Shown piece by piece: positions 8,717 to 16,718 of a stretch of DNA of 64,000 bases. A program made the position numbers and the translations under genes. The stretch's first letter is position 1; each line of letters starts with the position of its first letter. Source of the stretch: Bog-473 sp963755375 (GTDB lineage: Bacteria > Actinomycetota > Acidimicrobiia > Acidimicrobiales > RAAP-2); assembly GCA_963755375.1 (NCBI GenBank), contig CAVWKG010000006.1, forward strand, positions 372,001-436,000, in the 5' to 3' direction. The notes beneath the pieces are model-generated. The model searched no databases. It saw only the letters and a program-made list of their open reading frames with translations, and was not told the DNA's origin.

Positions 8717-9175
8717 ATGCGAAAAGGTGACGTGGTTCCCGATTTCACCCTCCCCGACCAGACGGGAACGCCGCGATCGCTGAGCGGTTTCCTCGCGAAC
8801 GGGCCCGTGGTGTTGTTCTTCTATCCGGCGGCCATGACCTACGGCTGCACCAAGGAGAGCTGTCATTTCAGGGACATGGCCGGCGAGTTCGCCGTCGTCG
8901 GAGCCCAGCCGGTCGGCATCAGCGCCGACGCCGTCGAGAAGCAGAAGCAATTCGACGAGAAGGAGTCGCTCGGTTTCCCACTGCTGTCCGACTCGGATCG
9001 TACGGTGGCGACCCAACTCGGCGCCAAGCGCGGCATGAGCTTCCTGCCGAACAAGCGGGTCACCTACGTCATCGACACTGACCGCACCCTTCTCGACGTC
9101 ATCCATACCGAGGTCTCCATGGGTGGGCACGCCGACAAGGCGCTCGCCGTCTTGAAGGCACGACCCGCTGCCTGA
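8717..9175 (+). CDS. peroxiredoxin (AhpC/TSA, BCP-like)
   Basis: A 152-residue thiol peroxidase that reduces hydrogen peroxide or organic hydroperoxides. The thioredoxin fold starts GDVVPDFTLPDQTG. The active site reads YGCTKESCHFRD, with peroxidatic Cys44 and a second Cys five residues later (Cys49), the atypical 2-Cys spacing of bacterioferritin-comigratory proteins. The usual Pro before the peroxidatic segment is replaced by MTYG, a modest deviation. A TACATT -10 element 6 nt upstream indicates a leaderless mRNA. The downstream SDR frame begins inside the last codons, so both are likely cotranscribed. Confidence 0.9.
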   Translation: MRKGDVVPDFTLPDQTGTPRSLSGFLANGPVVLFFYPAAMTYGCTKESCHFRDMAGEFAVVGAQPVGISADAVEKQKQFDEKESLGFPLLSDSDRTVATQLGAKRGMSFLPNKRVTYVIDTDRTLLDVIHTEVSMGGHADKALAVLKARPAA

Positions 9176-9989
9176 GCGCACCGTCGTCGTCACGGGCGCC
9201 GCATCGGGCATCGGCGCCGCCACCGCCACGCGACTCGGCGCGGGGGGCTGGAGGGTCATCGGCGTCGACAAGGACGAGACCGACGTCGTCGCCGACCTGT
9301 CGACGCCCGCTGGGCGCCGGGGCGCCATCGACGGCGCGACGGAGCGTTGCGGCGGGGTGCTGGCCGGCATCGTGACCTGCGCCGGGCTGGCCGGCGTCCC
9401 CGGCCACGCCGGCTCACTGCTGGCCGCAGTGAACTACTTCGGGACGGTGGACCTGCTCGAGGGCCTGCGGCCGCTGCTGACGCCCGGTGCCGCCGCCGTG
9501 GCCATCAGCTCGAACTCGACGACCGTGCAACCGGCGGTCCCCGCAGACCTGGTCGAGGCTCTGCTGCGCCGCGACCAGGAGCTGAGTGCGCAGATCGCCG
9601 ACGCCCGGGGCTCCCTGGTGGCCTACCCGGCGACGAAGCTCGCCGTGGCCTGCTGGGTCCGCCGGAACGCCACCGGTCCCGACTGGGCCGGCTCGGGCAT
9701 CCGGCTCAACGCCATCGCCCCCGGCATGATCGACACGCCGATGGTCGCGGGCATGCGGGCCGACGCCGAGGCCGGGCCGTTGCTCGACATGCTGCCCATC
9801 CCGCTCGGGCGCCCGGGCCGGGCCGAAGAGATCGCCGCGCTGGTGGACCTCCTCCTCGGCCCCGACGGTGCCTTCTTCTGTGGATCGGTCGTCTTCTGCG
9901 ACGGTGGGAGCGACGCGCTCCTACGCACCAACGACTGGCCCGCGGCCTGGGACATCTCCGTCCGCGACCTCGGCCGCCAGCTCTCCTGA
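9168..9989 (+). CDS. SDR family NAD(P)-dependent oxidoreductase, apparent CTG start
   Basis: A Rossmann-fold dehydrogenase. The cofactor loop TVVVTGAASGIGAA (TGxxxGIG) is encoded from 9180, followed by the catalytic YPATK (YxxxK) and a C-terminal FFCGSVVFCDGG block typical of SDRs. The frame has no ATG, GTG or TTG between the stop at 9153 and the cofactor loop. The first candidate is CTG 9168, preceded by GAAGG (9154-9158) at 9 nt; starting at GTG 9357 would delete the whole cofactor site. CTG gives 273 residues, a normal SDR length, with an 8-nt overlap with the peroxiredoxin gene that suggests coupling. The enzyme resembles 3-alpha-hydroxysteroid/carveol dehydrogenases; substrate unknown. 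Confidence 0.82.
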   Translation: MPERTVVVTGAASGIGAATATRLGAGGWRVIGVDKDETDVVADLSTPAGRRGAIDGATERCGGVLAGIVTCAGLAGVPGHAGSLLAAVNYFGTVDLLEGLRPLLTPGAAAVAISSNSTTVQPAVPADLVEALLRRDQELSAQIADARGSLVAYPATKLAVACWVRRNATGPDWAGSGIRLNAIAPGMIDTPMVAGMRADAEAGPLLDMLPIPLGRPGRAEEIAALVDLLLGPDGAFFCGSVVFCDGGSDALLRTNDWPAAWDISVRDLGRQLS

Positions 9990-10028
9990 TCGCACTCCGA
10001 CCGGGCCGGGCCCGCCGAGCGCCGGTTC

Positions 10029-10034
10029 TACGCT
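10029..10034 (+). promoter_or_regulatory. -10 element of leaderless MFS promoter
   Basis: TACGCT is followed by 7 nt and then ATG 10042, with no Shine-Dalgarno. Confidence 0.6.
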
Positions 10035-10041
10035 GACGGCC

Positions 10042-11286
10042 ATGCCGGGCCGGATCCTGGTCGACACCACCCCGCTGCGCGAGAGCCGCGACTTTCGTCT
10101 CCTCTTCGTCGGCCAGCTCATCTCGGTCATCGGGACGCAGCTGACCGTCGTCGCCATCCCCTATCAGGTGTACTCCATGACGCACTCCACGCTGCAGGTG
10201 GGGGCGATCAGCCTGGCCCAGCTCTTCCCCTTCCTCGCCGGAGCGCTCTCGGCGGGGCCCATCGGCGATTCGGTCGACAAACGGCGCATCATGGTGTGGA
10301 CGGCGGTGGCCATGACGGCGACCAGTGGCGCCATGGCGGTCAACGCGGCGGTGGCCCACCCGTCGCTGGCCGTGCTCTACGTCGTCAGCGCGCTGGCGGC
10401 CGGCCTCATGGGCTTCTCGAGCACCGCTCGCATGGCCTCGGTTCCCGGCCTGGTCGAGCGCCGGCACCTCACCGCCGCCGCCGCCCTGATGCAGATCATC
10501 TTCCAGCTGGGTGTGATCGTGGGCCCGGCGCTTTCCGGCGTCCTGCTCGGCATCGGGCTCCCGCTCGTCTACGCACTCGACGCAGCCTCATTCGTGGTGG
10601 CCGCCGTCGCCTCCGCCATGCTGCAGCCGATCCCACCGGCCGAGGGGACCGGCAACCTCTCTCCCTGGCAGTCGACCAGGGAGGGCCTGCGCTACCTGCG
10701 CTCCCGCCAGGCACTCCAGGGCGTCTACCTGATCGACATCAACGCCATGGTGTTCGGCATGCCCCGGGCGCTGTTCCCGGCCATGGCGGGCTCCGTCTTC
10801 GCTGGCGGCACCATCACCCTCGGGTTCCTCTATGCCGCGCCGGGCGTCGGAGCGCTCATCGGGGCGGTGACTACGGGGTGGGTCGCCCATCTCCGCCGCC
10901 AGGGCTGGGCGGTGATCGTGGCGGTGATCGTCTGGGGCGCCGCCATCGCGCTCTTTGGGTTCACCGACACGCTCTGGGTCGCCCTCGTCCTCTTGGCCGT
11001 CGCGGGCTGGGCTGACGTCATCTCCGCCGTGCTGCGTCAGACGATCCTGCAGACTTCCATTCCCGAGCGCTTCCGCGGCCGCATGTCCTCCATTCAGATG
11101 GCCGTGGTGCAGGGCGGGCCACGCCTCGGCGACATGGAGTCGGGCACCGTGGCCACGCTGACCAGCATCGAGTTCTCCGTCGTCTCGGGCGGCCTCGCCT
11201 GCATCGTCGGTGCTGTCGTCATCGGCGCGCTACTGCCGGTCTTCCGCCGCCACGTCGCCGGCGAGATCGACGACGTGCCCGTATGA
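10042..11286 (+). CDS. MFS transporter (enterobactin exporter EntS-like, MFS_3)
   Basis: A 414-residue integral membrane protein with the alternating hydrophobic pattern of about 12 helices. Early sequence RDFRLLFVGQLISVIGTQLT and the cytoplasmic loop GDSVDKRRIMVWT (a motif-A variant) resemble the MFS_3 group of siderophore or drug exporters, as does SSTARMASVPGLVERRHLTAA. ATG 10042 is chosen because homology starts there and a TACGCT -10 element lies 7 nt upstream; a longer frame exists but is unsupported. It is probably a proton-driven efflux pump of unknown substrate. Confidence 0.85.
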   Translation: MPGRILVDTTPLRESRDFRLLFVGQLISVIGTQLTVVAIPYQVYSMTHSTLQVGAISLAQLFPFLAGALSAGPIGDSVDKRRIMVWTAVAMTATSGAMAVNAAVAHPSLAVLYVVSALAAGLMGFSSTARMASVPGLVERRHLTAAAALMQIIFQLGVIVGPALSGVLLGIGLPLVYALDAASFVVAAVASAMLQPIPPAEGTGNLSPWQSTREGLRYLRSRQALQGVYLIDINAMVFGMPRALFPAMAGSVFAGGTITLGFLYAAPGVGALIGAVTTGWVAHLRRQGWAVIVAVIVWGAAIALFGFTDTLWVALVLLAVAGWADVISAVLRQTILQTSIPERFRGRMSSIQMAVVQGGPRLGDMESGTVATLTSIEFSVVSGGLACIVGAVVIGALLPVFRRHVAGEIDDVPV

Positions 11287-11287
11287 T
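11282..11287 (+). promoter_or_regulatory. -10 element of leaderless PIG-L promoter
   Basis: TATGAT is 6 nt before ATG 11294 and overlaps the stop codon of the MFS gene (TGA 11284-11286). No ribosome-binding site is visible. Confidence 0.6.
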
Positions 11288-11293
11288 CCGGCC

Positions 11294-12067
11294 ATGAGCA
11301 CCACCACGTTCGCCGAGCCGACGTGGGGTGAGGTCGACCCGGACGCCCTCAATCGCATCCTCGTCGTGTCCCCGCACTTCGACGACGCCGCCATGGGAGC
11401 CGGTCATCTCATCGCCAGCTACGACGAGACGACGGTCGTCACCGTGCTGGGCGGCCGCCCACCCGCCTACCCCGACGTCCCCTCGGAGTGGGACGCCCTG
11501 GGCGGCTTCGTGGCGGGCGACGACGTGGTGGCGGTGCGGCGCGAGGAGGACGCCGCGGCCATGGTCGTCCTCGCCGCCGCGTACCGCTGGCTCGAGTTCG
11601 CCGACCACCAGTACCTGGACCCGCCGGATCGCCCGACGGCGGCCGAGGTCGCGCCCGTGCTCGGTACCACCATCGCCGGCCTCGACCCCACGTCGGTGTT
11701 CTTCCCGATGGGGCTCGGCAACCCCGACCACGTGATGGTGCACGACGCCTGCCTCCTGGTACGGCAGGACCAACCGGGGCGCCAGTGGTTCTGCTACGAG
11801 GACCACGGCTACAAACACCTGCCCGGGTTGCTGGCCTGGCGGGTGGCGAAACTCCTGCGCTCGCATCCCTGGCCGACTCCCGCCATCGTGCCCCACGTGC
11901 CCGACGAGGAGCGCAAGCGCCGCGCCATCTGGTGCTACACGTCACAGATCGCGCCGCTCGAACAAGACCACGCGCTGAGCGCACGCATGGAGGGCCGCGT
12001 TCCCGAGCAGTTCTGGCACCTGGCCCCTCCACCACCGGGATGGGAAGGGTTGGCCGACCTCATCTGA
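11294..12067 (+). CDS. PIG-L/LmbE-family deacetylase
   Basis: A 257-residue zinc-dependent N-acetylglucosamine-type deacetylase. The metal site SPHFDDAAMGAGHL corresponds to the family's P-H-x-D-D-E motif with Glu replaced by Ala. The downstream His-bearing block GNPDHVMVHDA supplies the third metal ligand. Actinobacterial members include MshB and Mca of mycothiol metabolism, but the altered first motif and lack of close similarity prevent naming it. The region CYEDHGYKHLPG and the C-terminal LEQDHAL pattern are seen in sugar-linked PIG-L enzymes. It starts 7 nt after the MFS gene. Confidence 0.8.
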   Translation: MSTTTFAEPTWGEVDPDALNRILVVSPHFDDAAMGAGHLIASYDETTVVTVLGGRPPAYPDVPSEWDALGGFVAGDDVVAVRREEDAAAMVVLAAAYRWLEFADHQYLDPPDRPTAAEVAPVLGTTIAGLDPTSVFFPMGLGNPDHVMVHDACLLVRQDQPGRQWFCYEDHGYKHLPGLLAWRVAKLLRSHPWPTPAIVPHVPDEERKRRAIWCYTSQIAPLEQDHALSARMEGRVPEQFWHLAPPPPGWEGLADLI

Positions 12068-12373
12068 TCTTCAGGGAACGCGACGGCCGGCGCCAGGGAG
12101 TCGGGCGGACCCCACGCGTCGGACGCTCAGGCCATCGCCGGTTGCGGTGCGATCTCGCCGATCTCGATGCTCTCCTCGGCAATGAGCTCCGGCGCCCTCC
12201 CCGCTGAAGGGTGACCTCCCCGGCAGAGGTCGCCGGTTGGTCGAACGGGTGGGACCAGGCCCTCGACTCCCTTCTCAGCTGAGGACCAGGAACAACCGGC
12301 CAAAACGGCGGTAAACCGGGACGTTCAGCTCTATCGGCGCGCTCAATCTCGGTGCAACATCTGTCGAGTGGTC
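12068..12373. other. intergenic region after the PIG-L gene
   Basis: A 306-nt gap. A hairpin with 6-bp arms GACCTC/GAGGTC (12213-12218 and 12226-12231, 7-nt loop) could terminate the PIG-L transcript but has no T-tract. The last 80 nt are less GC-rich and presumably hold the promoter of the next small gene. No other feature was seen. Confidence 0.4.
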
Positions 12374-12682
12374 ATGTATAGAGACCTCTTGACACAGGCC
12401 CTTGGCAACGGTGAGGAAGGGCACAGGTCCGACGACCTGCTGCTGGCCGACCTCCTTGAGTCCCGGGCCAGGCTTCATGTGACGGGTGCGGCGGCCCCGG
12501 TTGCGGAAGCCCTGGCCCGGGAACTCTCCTACGACGGCGCGCTGATCCGGCTGTGCGCAGCAGTCAGGGTCCGCGCGACGCCGGAGTGGTTCGAGTGCCC
12601 CGAGCGCGAGCGGGCCCGGCTCGAACGCGAGCTTTCCCGCCGCGGCATCTTGCTTCCCACCCCGCAGCTCCAGGACGCCTAG
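12374..12682 (+). CDS. small hypothetical protein
   Basis: A 102-residue protein of unknown function. It is predicted to be largely helical and highly charged: ADLLESRARLH, then ALARELSYDGALIRLCAAV and ERARLERELSRRG. No membrane segment or metal motif is seen. ATG 12374 is used; GTG 12368 is in frame. GC3-rich codon use and an internal break-free frame support a real gene, but there is no clear ribosome site. It lies alone between the PIG-L gene and the repair operon. Confidence 0.5.
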   Translation: MYRDLLTQALGNGEEGHRSDDLLLADLLESRARLHVTGAAAPVAEALARELSYDGALIRLCAAVRVRATPEWFECPERERARLERELSRRGILLPTPQLQDA

Positions 12683-12850
12683 CCCGGCGCGGCGGGGGGC
12701 ATGCAGATGCCCTGAGCTGGTGAACCCGATCCTTGCCGGCTCGTGGTGCCACCCCGTGACCCGCTCACCCGGGGCCCGCGGTGAACGGCCCGTGTACCCC
12801 GGGGTCACCCTAGGCTGGCCGGACCCGGGCGCTCCCCGGCGGCCCGTCGA

Positions 12851-12856
12851 TAGAGT
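12851..12856 (+). promoter_or_regulatory. -10 element of the repair operon (leaderless)
   Basis: TAGAGT, then 7 nt, then GTG 12864 of the LigD-type polymerase gene. No ribosome-binding site is present. Confidence 0.6.
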
Positions 12857-12863
12857 CGACCCG

Positions 12864-13874
12864 GTGTCAGGGGACGATGAGCGGTCGGTAGAGGTCGGCG
12901 GGCACGAAGTGCGGCTCTCGCGGCCCGACAAGATCTACTTCCCCGCCCTCGACGCGACCAAGTTCGACCTCGTCTCGTACTACCTCGACGTGGCGGAGCA
13001 CCTGCTAAACACGGCCGGGGGCCGGCCCGCCATGCTGCAGCGCTTCCCCGACGGGGCCACCGGCAAGTCCTTCTACCAGAAGCGCATCCCGGCGGGCGCG
13101 CCGGACTGGCTGCAGTCGACCACCGTCTCCACGCCCAACGGGACGACGTCCAATGCGCTCGTCGTGGCCGACATCGCCCACGTGGTGTGGGCGGTGAACA
13201 TCGGCTGCCTCGGGCTGCACCTCTGGCCGTATCTCGCCGCCGATCCCGCGCACGCCGACGAGTTGCGCATCGACCTCGACCCGACGACCGGCATCGGCTT
13301 CGACGAGGTCCGGGCCGTGGCGCTCCTCTGCCGCGACGTGCTCGAAGAGCTCGGCCTGCGCGGCTACCCGAAGACCACGGGCAACAACGGCCTGCACGTC
13401 TACCTCCGGCTCGAAGCGCGCTGGGACTCGGTGCAGGTGCGCGCCGCCGCGGTGGCGCTCGCCCGCGAGCTCGAGCGCCGCTTCCCCGACCTGATCACGG
13501 CGAACTGGTGGAAGGAGGAACGCGGGAGCCGCGTTTTCGTCGACTTCAACCAGAATGCCCCCCACAAGACCGTCTTCGGCGCCTGGTTCGCCCGACCCCG
13601 CACGGGCGGGCAGGTCTCGACGCCCCTCACGTGGGAAGAGGTCGAGACGGCGGTTCCCAACGAGCTGACCATCCGTACCGTGCCCGATCTGGTGCGCCGG
13701 CGGGGTGACCCGTGGGCCGACATCGCCGCCCGGCCCCAGTCGATCGAGCCCCTGCTCGCCCTGGCCGAGCGCGACAGGGAGGCTGGACTGCAGGACGCGC
13801 CGTGGCCGCCCCAGTACCCCAAAATGCCCGACGAGCCGCCCCGCGTGGCCCCGAGCCGGGCCAAGAAGGCCTGA
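12864..13874 (+). CDS. LigD-type primase/polymerase (stand-alone NHEJ polymerase domain)
   Basis: A 336-residue archaeo-eukaryotic primase-fold polymerase, like the polymerase domain of LigD, which fills gaps during end joining with a preference for ribonucleotides. The fold begins with VRLSRPDKIYFP and FYQKRIP. The catalytic acidic pair lies in ELRIDLDPTTG (Asp137, Asp139), and a third Asp is in RVFVDFNQNAP. GNNGLHVYLRL is another family block. GTG 12864 follows a leaderless TAGAGT element and starts at the conserved region; an earlier in-frame ATG (12720) adds unrelated sequence. The next two genes encode a PHP nuclease and an ATP-dependent ligase, so LigD functions appear split into three coregulated proteins. 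Ku is not in the window. Confidence 0.92.
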   Translation: MSGDDERSVEVGGHEVRLSRPDKIYFPALDATKFDLVSYYLDVAEHLLNTAGGRPAMLQRFPDGATGKSFYQKRIPAGAPDWLQSTTVSTPNGTTSNALVVADIAHVVWAVNIGCLGLHLWPYLAADPAHADELRIDLDPTTGIGFDEVRAVALLCRDVLEELGLRGYPKTTGNNGLHVYLRLEARWDSVQVRAAAVALARELERRFPDLITANWWKEERGSRVFVDFNQNAPHKTVFGAWFARPRTGGQVSTPLTWEEVETAVPNELTIRTVPDLVRRRGDPWADIAARPQSIEPLLALAERDREAGLQDAPWPPQYPKMPDEPPRVAPSRAKKA

Positions 13875-13877
13875 CCC

Positions 13878-14897
13878 GTGGAGCCGCTCGACGCGCTGAA
13901 CCGGATCGCCTTCCTGCTCGAACGGGGCGGCGCCGACACCTACAAGGTGCGCGCCTTTCGCAACGCGGCGCGCGCCGTGGCCGACATTGACGCCGACACA
14001 CTCGATGCGCTCGCCCAGGCCGGGCGGCTGCAGACCATCGACGGTGTCGGGAAGTCCACGGCGCAGGTCATCACTCAGGCCCTCGACGGCAAGGTCCCCG
14101 ACCGCCTGACCGAGCTGGAGGAGACACCTGACGCTATTGAGCTCGACGCGGCGGCGGAGGTGCTCCTGGGCTCACTGCGCGGGGATTGCCATTCCCACTC
14201 CGACTGGTCGGACGGGGGGAGCCCCATCGGCGAGATGGCCGAGGCGGCCCGGGAGCTGGGCCATGAGTACCTGGTGCTCACCGATCACAGCGCCCGCCTC
14301 ACGGTGGCGCACGGCCTCAACGCCGAGCGCCTGCGCGCCCAGCTCGACGTGCTCGCCGAGCTGAACGACGACCTGGCGCCCTTCCGCATCCTCACCGGTA
14401 TCGAGGTGGACATCCTCGAGGACGGCTCACTCGACCAGGAGCTCGATCTCCTGGCCGAGCTCGACGTCGTGGTGGCCAGCGTGCACTCCAAATTGCGCAT
14501 GGAGGCGCCCGCCATGACCGAGCGGATGCTGGCAGCCATCGAGAGCCCGCACACCGACATCCTGGGCCACTGCACCGGGCGCCTGATCACCGGCCGGGGC
14601 CGGGCGCAGTCCACGTTCGACGCCGACGCGGTGTTCGCCGCCTGCGCCCGCACGGGCACGGCGGTGGAGATCAACTCGCGGCCCGAGCGCCAGGACCCAC
14701 CCCAGGACCTGCTGCGCCAAGCCGTCTTGCTCGGCTGCTCCTTCGCCGTCGACACGGACGCCCACGCGCCGGGGCAACTGGGCTGGCTCGGCCGCGGCTG
14801 TGCCAAGGCCGTCGACGCCGAGGTCCCGCCGGCGCGGATCGTCAACCGCGGCTCGGCCGCCGACCTCCTGGCCTGGGCCGGGACGCATGAGGACTGA
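13878..14897 (+). CDS. HhH-PHP domain protein (PolX-like, lacking the polymerase palm)
   Basis: A 339-residue protein. Residues 1-85 form the helix-hairpin-helix 8-kDa domain of family X polymerases (LLERGGADTYKVRAFRNAAR, then IDGVGKSTAQVI). Residues about 100-339 are a PHP phosphoesterase: GDCHSHSDWSDG (His105, His107), LTDHS, GIEVDIL, VASVHSKLR, GHCTGRL and DTDAHAPGQLGW give a complete set of metal ligands. The palm and thumb of bacterial PolX are missing, so this should be a DNA-binding phosphatase or 3'-exonuclease. It lies 3 nt after the LigD-type polymerase and 6 nt before the ligase, and could replace the phosphoesterase domain of LigD. Confidence 0.88.
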   Translation: MEPLDALNRIAFLLERGGADTYKVRAFRNAARAVADIDADTLDALAQAGRLQTIDGVGKSTAQVITQALDGKVPDRLTELEETPDAIELDAAAEVLLGSLRGDCHSHSDWSDGGSPIGEMAEAARELGHEYLVLTDHSARLTVAHGLNAERLRAQLDVLAELNDDLAPFRILTGIEVDILEDGSLDQELDLLAELDVVVASVHSKLRMEAPAMTERMLAAIESPHTDILGHCTGRLITGRGRAQSTFDADAVFAACARTGTAVEINSRPERQDPPQDLLRQAVLLGCSFAVDTDAHAPGQLGWLGRGCAKAVDAEVPPARIVNRGSAADLLAWAGTHED

Positions 14898-14903
14898 CCC
14901 GGC

Positions 14904-15974
14904 GTGACGCTCCCCGTCCGGCCACCGGTGGCGCCCATGCTGGCGAAGCTCGCCCGCGACCTCCCCCGGGCCCCGGGGCTCTTCTACGAGCCCAAGTGGG
15001 ACGGCTTCCGTTGCATCGTGTTCCGCGACGGGGACGACGTGGAGCTCGGCAGCCGAAACGAGAAGCCCCTGACGCGCTACTTCCCCGAGCTGGTCGACGC
15101 CCTGCGCCGGGAGCTCCCGGACCGGTGCGTACTCGATGGCGAGATCGTCATCGCCGGTCCCCGCGGCCTCGAGTTCGACGCGCTGTCCCAGCGCATCCAT
15201 CCGGCCGAGAAGCGGATCCGCCAGCTGGCCGAGTCGACGCCAGCCTCGTTCGTGGCCTTCGACCTCCTCGCCGAGGGTGACCGTTCCTGCATGGACACGC
15301 CCTACGCGCAGCGCCGCACCGCGCTGGAAAAGACGCTCAAGAAGGCCCGCCCTCCGATCCATCTCACACCCGTCACCGACGACCCCGACGTGGCAGCGGA
15401 CTGGTTCTCCCGCTTCGAGGGTGCCGGGCTCGACGGCGTGGTGGTCAAGGAAGGCGCGCTGACGTACCTGCCCGACAAGCGGGCGATGGTCAAGGTCAAG
15501 CACCAGCGCACCGCGGACTGCGTGGTGGCGGGCTTTCGCACCCACAAGGACGGCGCCGGTGTGGGCTCGCTGCTGCTGGGCCTGTACGACCCCACCGGGA
15601 CGCTCCACCACGTCGGCGTCGCGTCGGGGTTCAGCGTGGCCCGCCGACGCGAGCTGGTGACCGAGCTCGTGCCCTATCGGAAGGACGCGTTGGCGGACCA
15701 CCCCTGGGCGGGCTGGGCCGACGCCCAGGCGGCCGGACGGGCTCCGGGGGGGGCGAACCGCTGGAACGCCGGCAAGGACATGACCTGGGAGCCGCTGCGA
15801 CCTGAGGCGGTGTGCGAGGTCTCCTACGACCACCTGCAGGAGGGCCGGTTCCGGCACGCCACGTCCTTCGTGCGCTGGCGTCCCGACCGCGAGCCCGACT
15901 CGTGCACCTACGCGCAGCTCGACACTCCGGTGCCGATGGAACTGAGCGAGGTCTTCGGGACGTCGTCGGGCTAG
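14904..15974 (+). CDS. ligC: ATP-dependent DNA ligase (LigC/LigD ligase-type)
   Basis: A 356-residue ligase that seals 5'-phosphate/3'-hydroxyl nicks. Motif I is EPKWDGFR with the adenylated Lys31, motif III is FVAFDLLAEG, motif IV is GLDGVVVKEG and motif V is MVKVKHQRTADC. The OB-fold region contains LLLGLYDPTGTLHHVGVASG. Length and order fit the compact LigC/LigD-LIG group without added domains. It is the last gene of the repair operon, and its stop lies within a CTAG shared with the stop of the convergent aldolase gene. Confidence 0.92.
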   Translation: MTLPVRPPVAPMLAKLARDLPRAPGLFYEPKWDGFRCIVFRDGDDVELGSRNEKPLTRYFPELVDALRRELPDRCVLDGEIVIAGPRGLEFDALSQRIHPAEKRIRQLAESTPASFVAFDLLAEGDRSCMDTPYAQRRTALEKTLKKARPPIHLTPVTDDPDVAADWFSRFEGAGLDGVVVKEGALTYLPDKRAMVKVKHQRTADCVVAGFRTHKDGAGVGSLLLGLYDPTGTLHHVGVASGFSVARRRELVTELVPYRKDALADHPWAGWADAQAAGRAPGGANRWNAGKDMTWEPLRPEAVCEVSYDHLQEGRFRHATSFVRWRPDREPDSCTYAQLDTPVPMELSEVFGTSSG

Positions 15975-16705
15975 CCGTCGAGCAGATCGGGGTCCGCCAC
16001 CAGTTCGGAGCGGACGGCGGCCTCCCAGAAGCCGTGAAAGCCCTCACCGTCGCTCCGGGCCACCAGGTCGAGGAAGGCCCGCGGGACCCGGGAGATCCCC
16101 GCGCCGCCGGCCGCCCGCACGTACCAGGCGTGCTGGCAGCGTTGCTCCAACGCCACCGCCCGCTGGTGCACGGCTCGCGCCGACCCGCCCAGTACGAACA
16201 CGCCGTGGCCGGCCAGCAGCGCCATAGACGCGTCGCCCATCTTCTCCACCGCCCGACGCGCGCTTGAGGCGTCGTTCACTGGACCCTCGTACTCGTCGAC
16301 CACCACCAGCGTCCCGCCCCCGAGCGCGGAGCTCTGGTCGAGGATCGGGGGCAGCTCCCCCAGGTCCGCCCACACCGTGCCGAAGAGCGGGTGGTTGTGC
16401 ACCGCCCAGCCGATGTCCTCGCGCAGCTTGTGCAGTTCGAGATGCAGCGGGATCCCGAGCGGGACAGGCCAGTCCCCTTCGACCACCCGCCCGTCGAGGT
16501 CGATGCGCAACAGTTGGGAGGGGCGTAGCTCCGCCCACGTCAGCAGCCACGGGTTGCACAGCAGCGTGCCGTCGCCCAGGTTGACCGTGATATGCCCGGC
16601 CAGGTGGTCGTTGTAGCCCTCTCGCCACAGCGCGCGCGCCAGCACGACGAGCTCCTCACGCGGCGTCAGGTCTGGGGTGAGCTTCTCGGCGGTCGGGGTG
16701 AACAT
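15971..16705 (-). CDS. class II aldolase/adducin family protein
   Basis: A 244-residue metal-dependent aldolase or epimerase. Family features in order: NDHLAGHITVNLGDGTLL near residue 35, the zinc-binding AVHNHPLFG, and LLAGHGVFVLG, which supplies the third His. The acidic catalytic residue is not unambiguous. ATG 16705 is preceded by GAGGAGG, a strong ribosome site. The amidohydrolase gene lies just upstream (13-nt gap), so both may act in one catabolic step such as decarboxylation or cleavage of an aromatic or hydroxy-acid. Members act on sugar phosphates or keto acids; the substrate is unknown. Confidence 0.85.
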   Translation of the reverse strand: MFTPTAEKLTPDLTPREELVVLARALWREGYNDHLAGHITVNLGDGTLLCNPWLLTWAELRPSQLLRIDLDGRVVEGDWPVPLGIPLHLELHKLREDIGWAVHNHPLFGTVWADLGELPPILDQSSALGGGTLVVVDEYEGPVNDASSARRAVEKMGDASMALLAGHGVFVLGGSARAVHQRAVALEQRCQHAWYVRAAGGAGISRVPRAFLDLVARSDGEGFHGFWEAAVRSELVADPDLLDG

Positions 16706-16718
16706 CGGTCGCCTCCTC

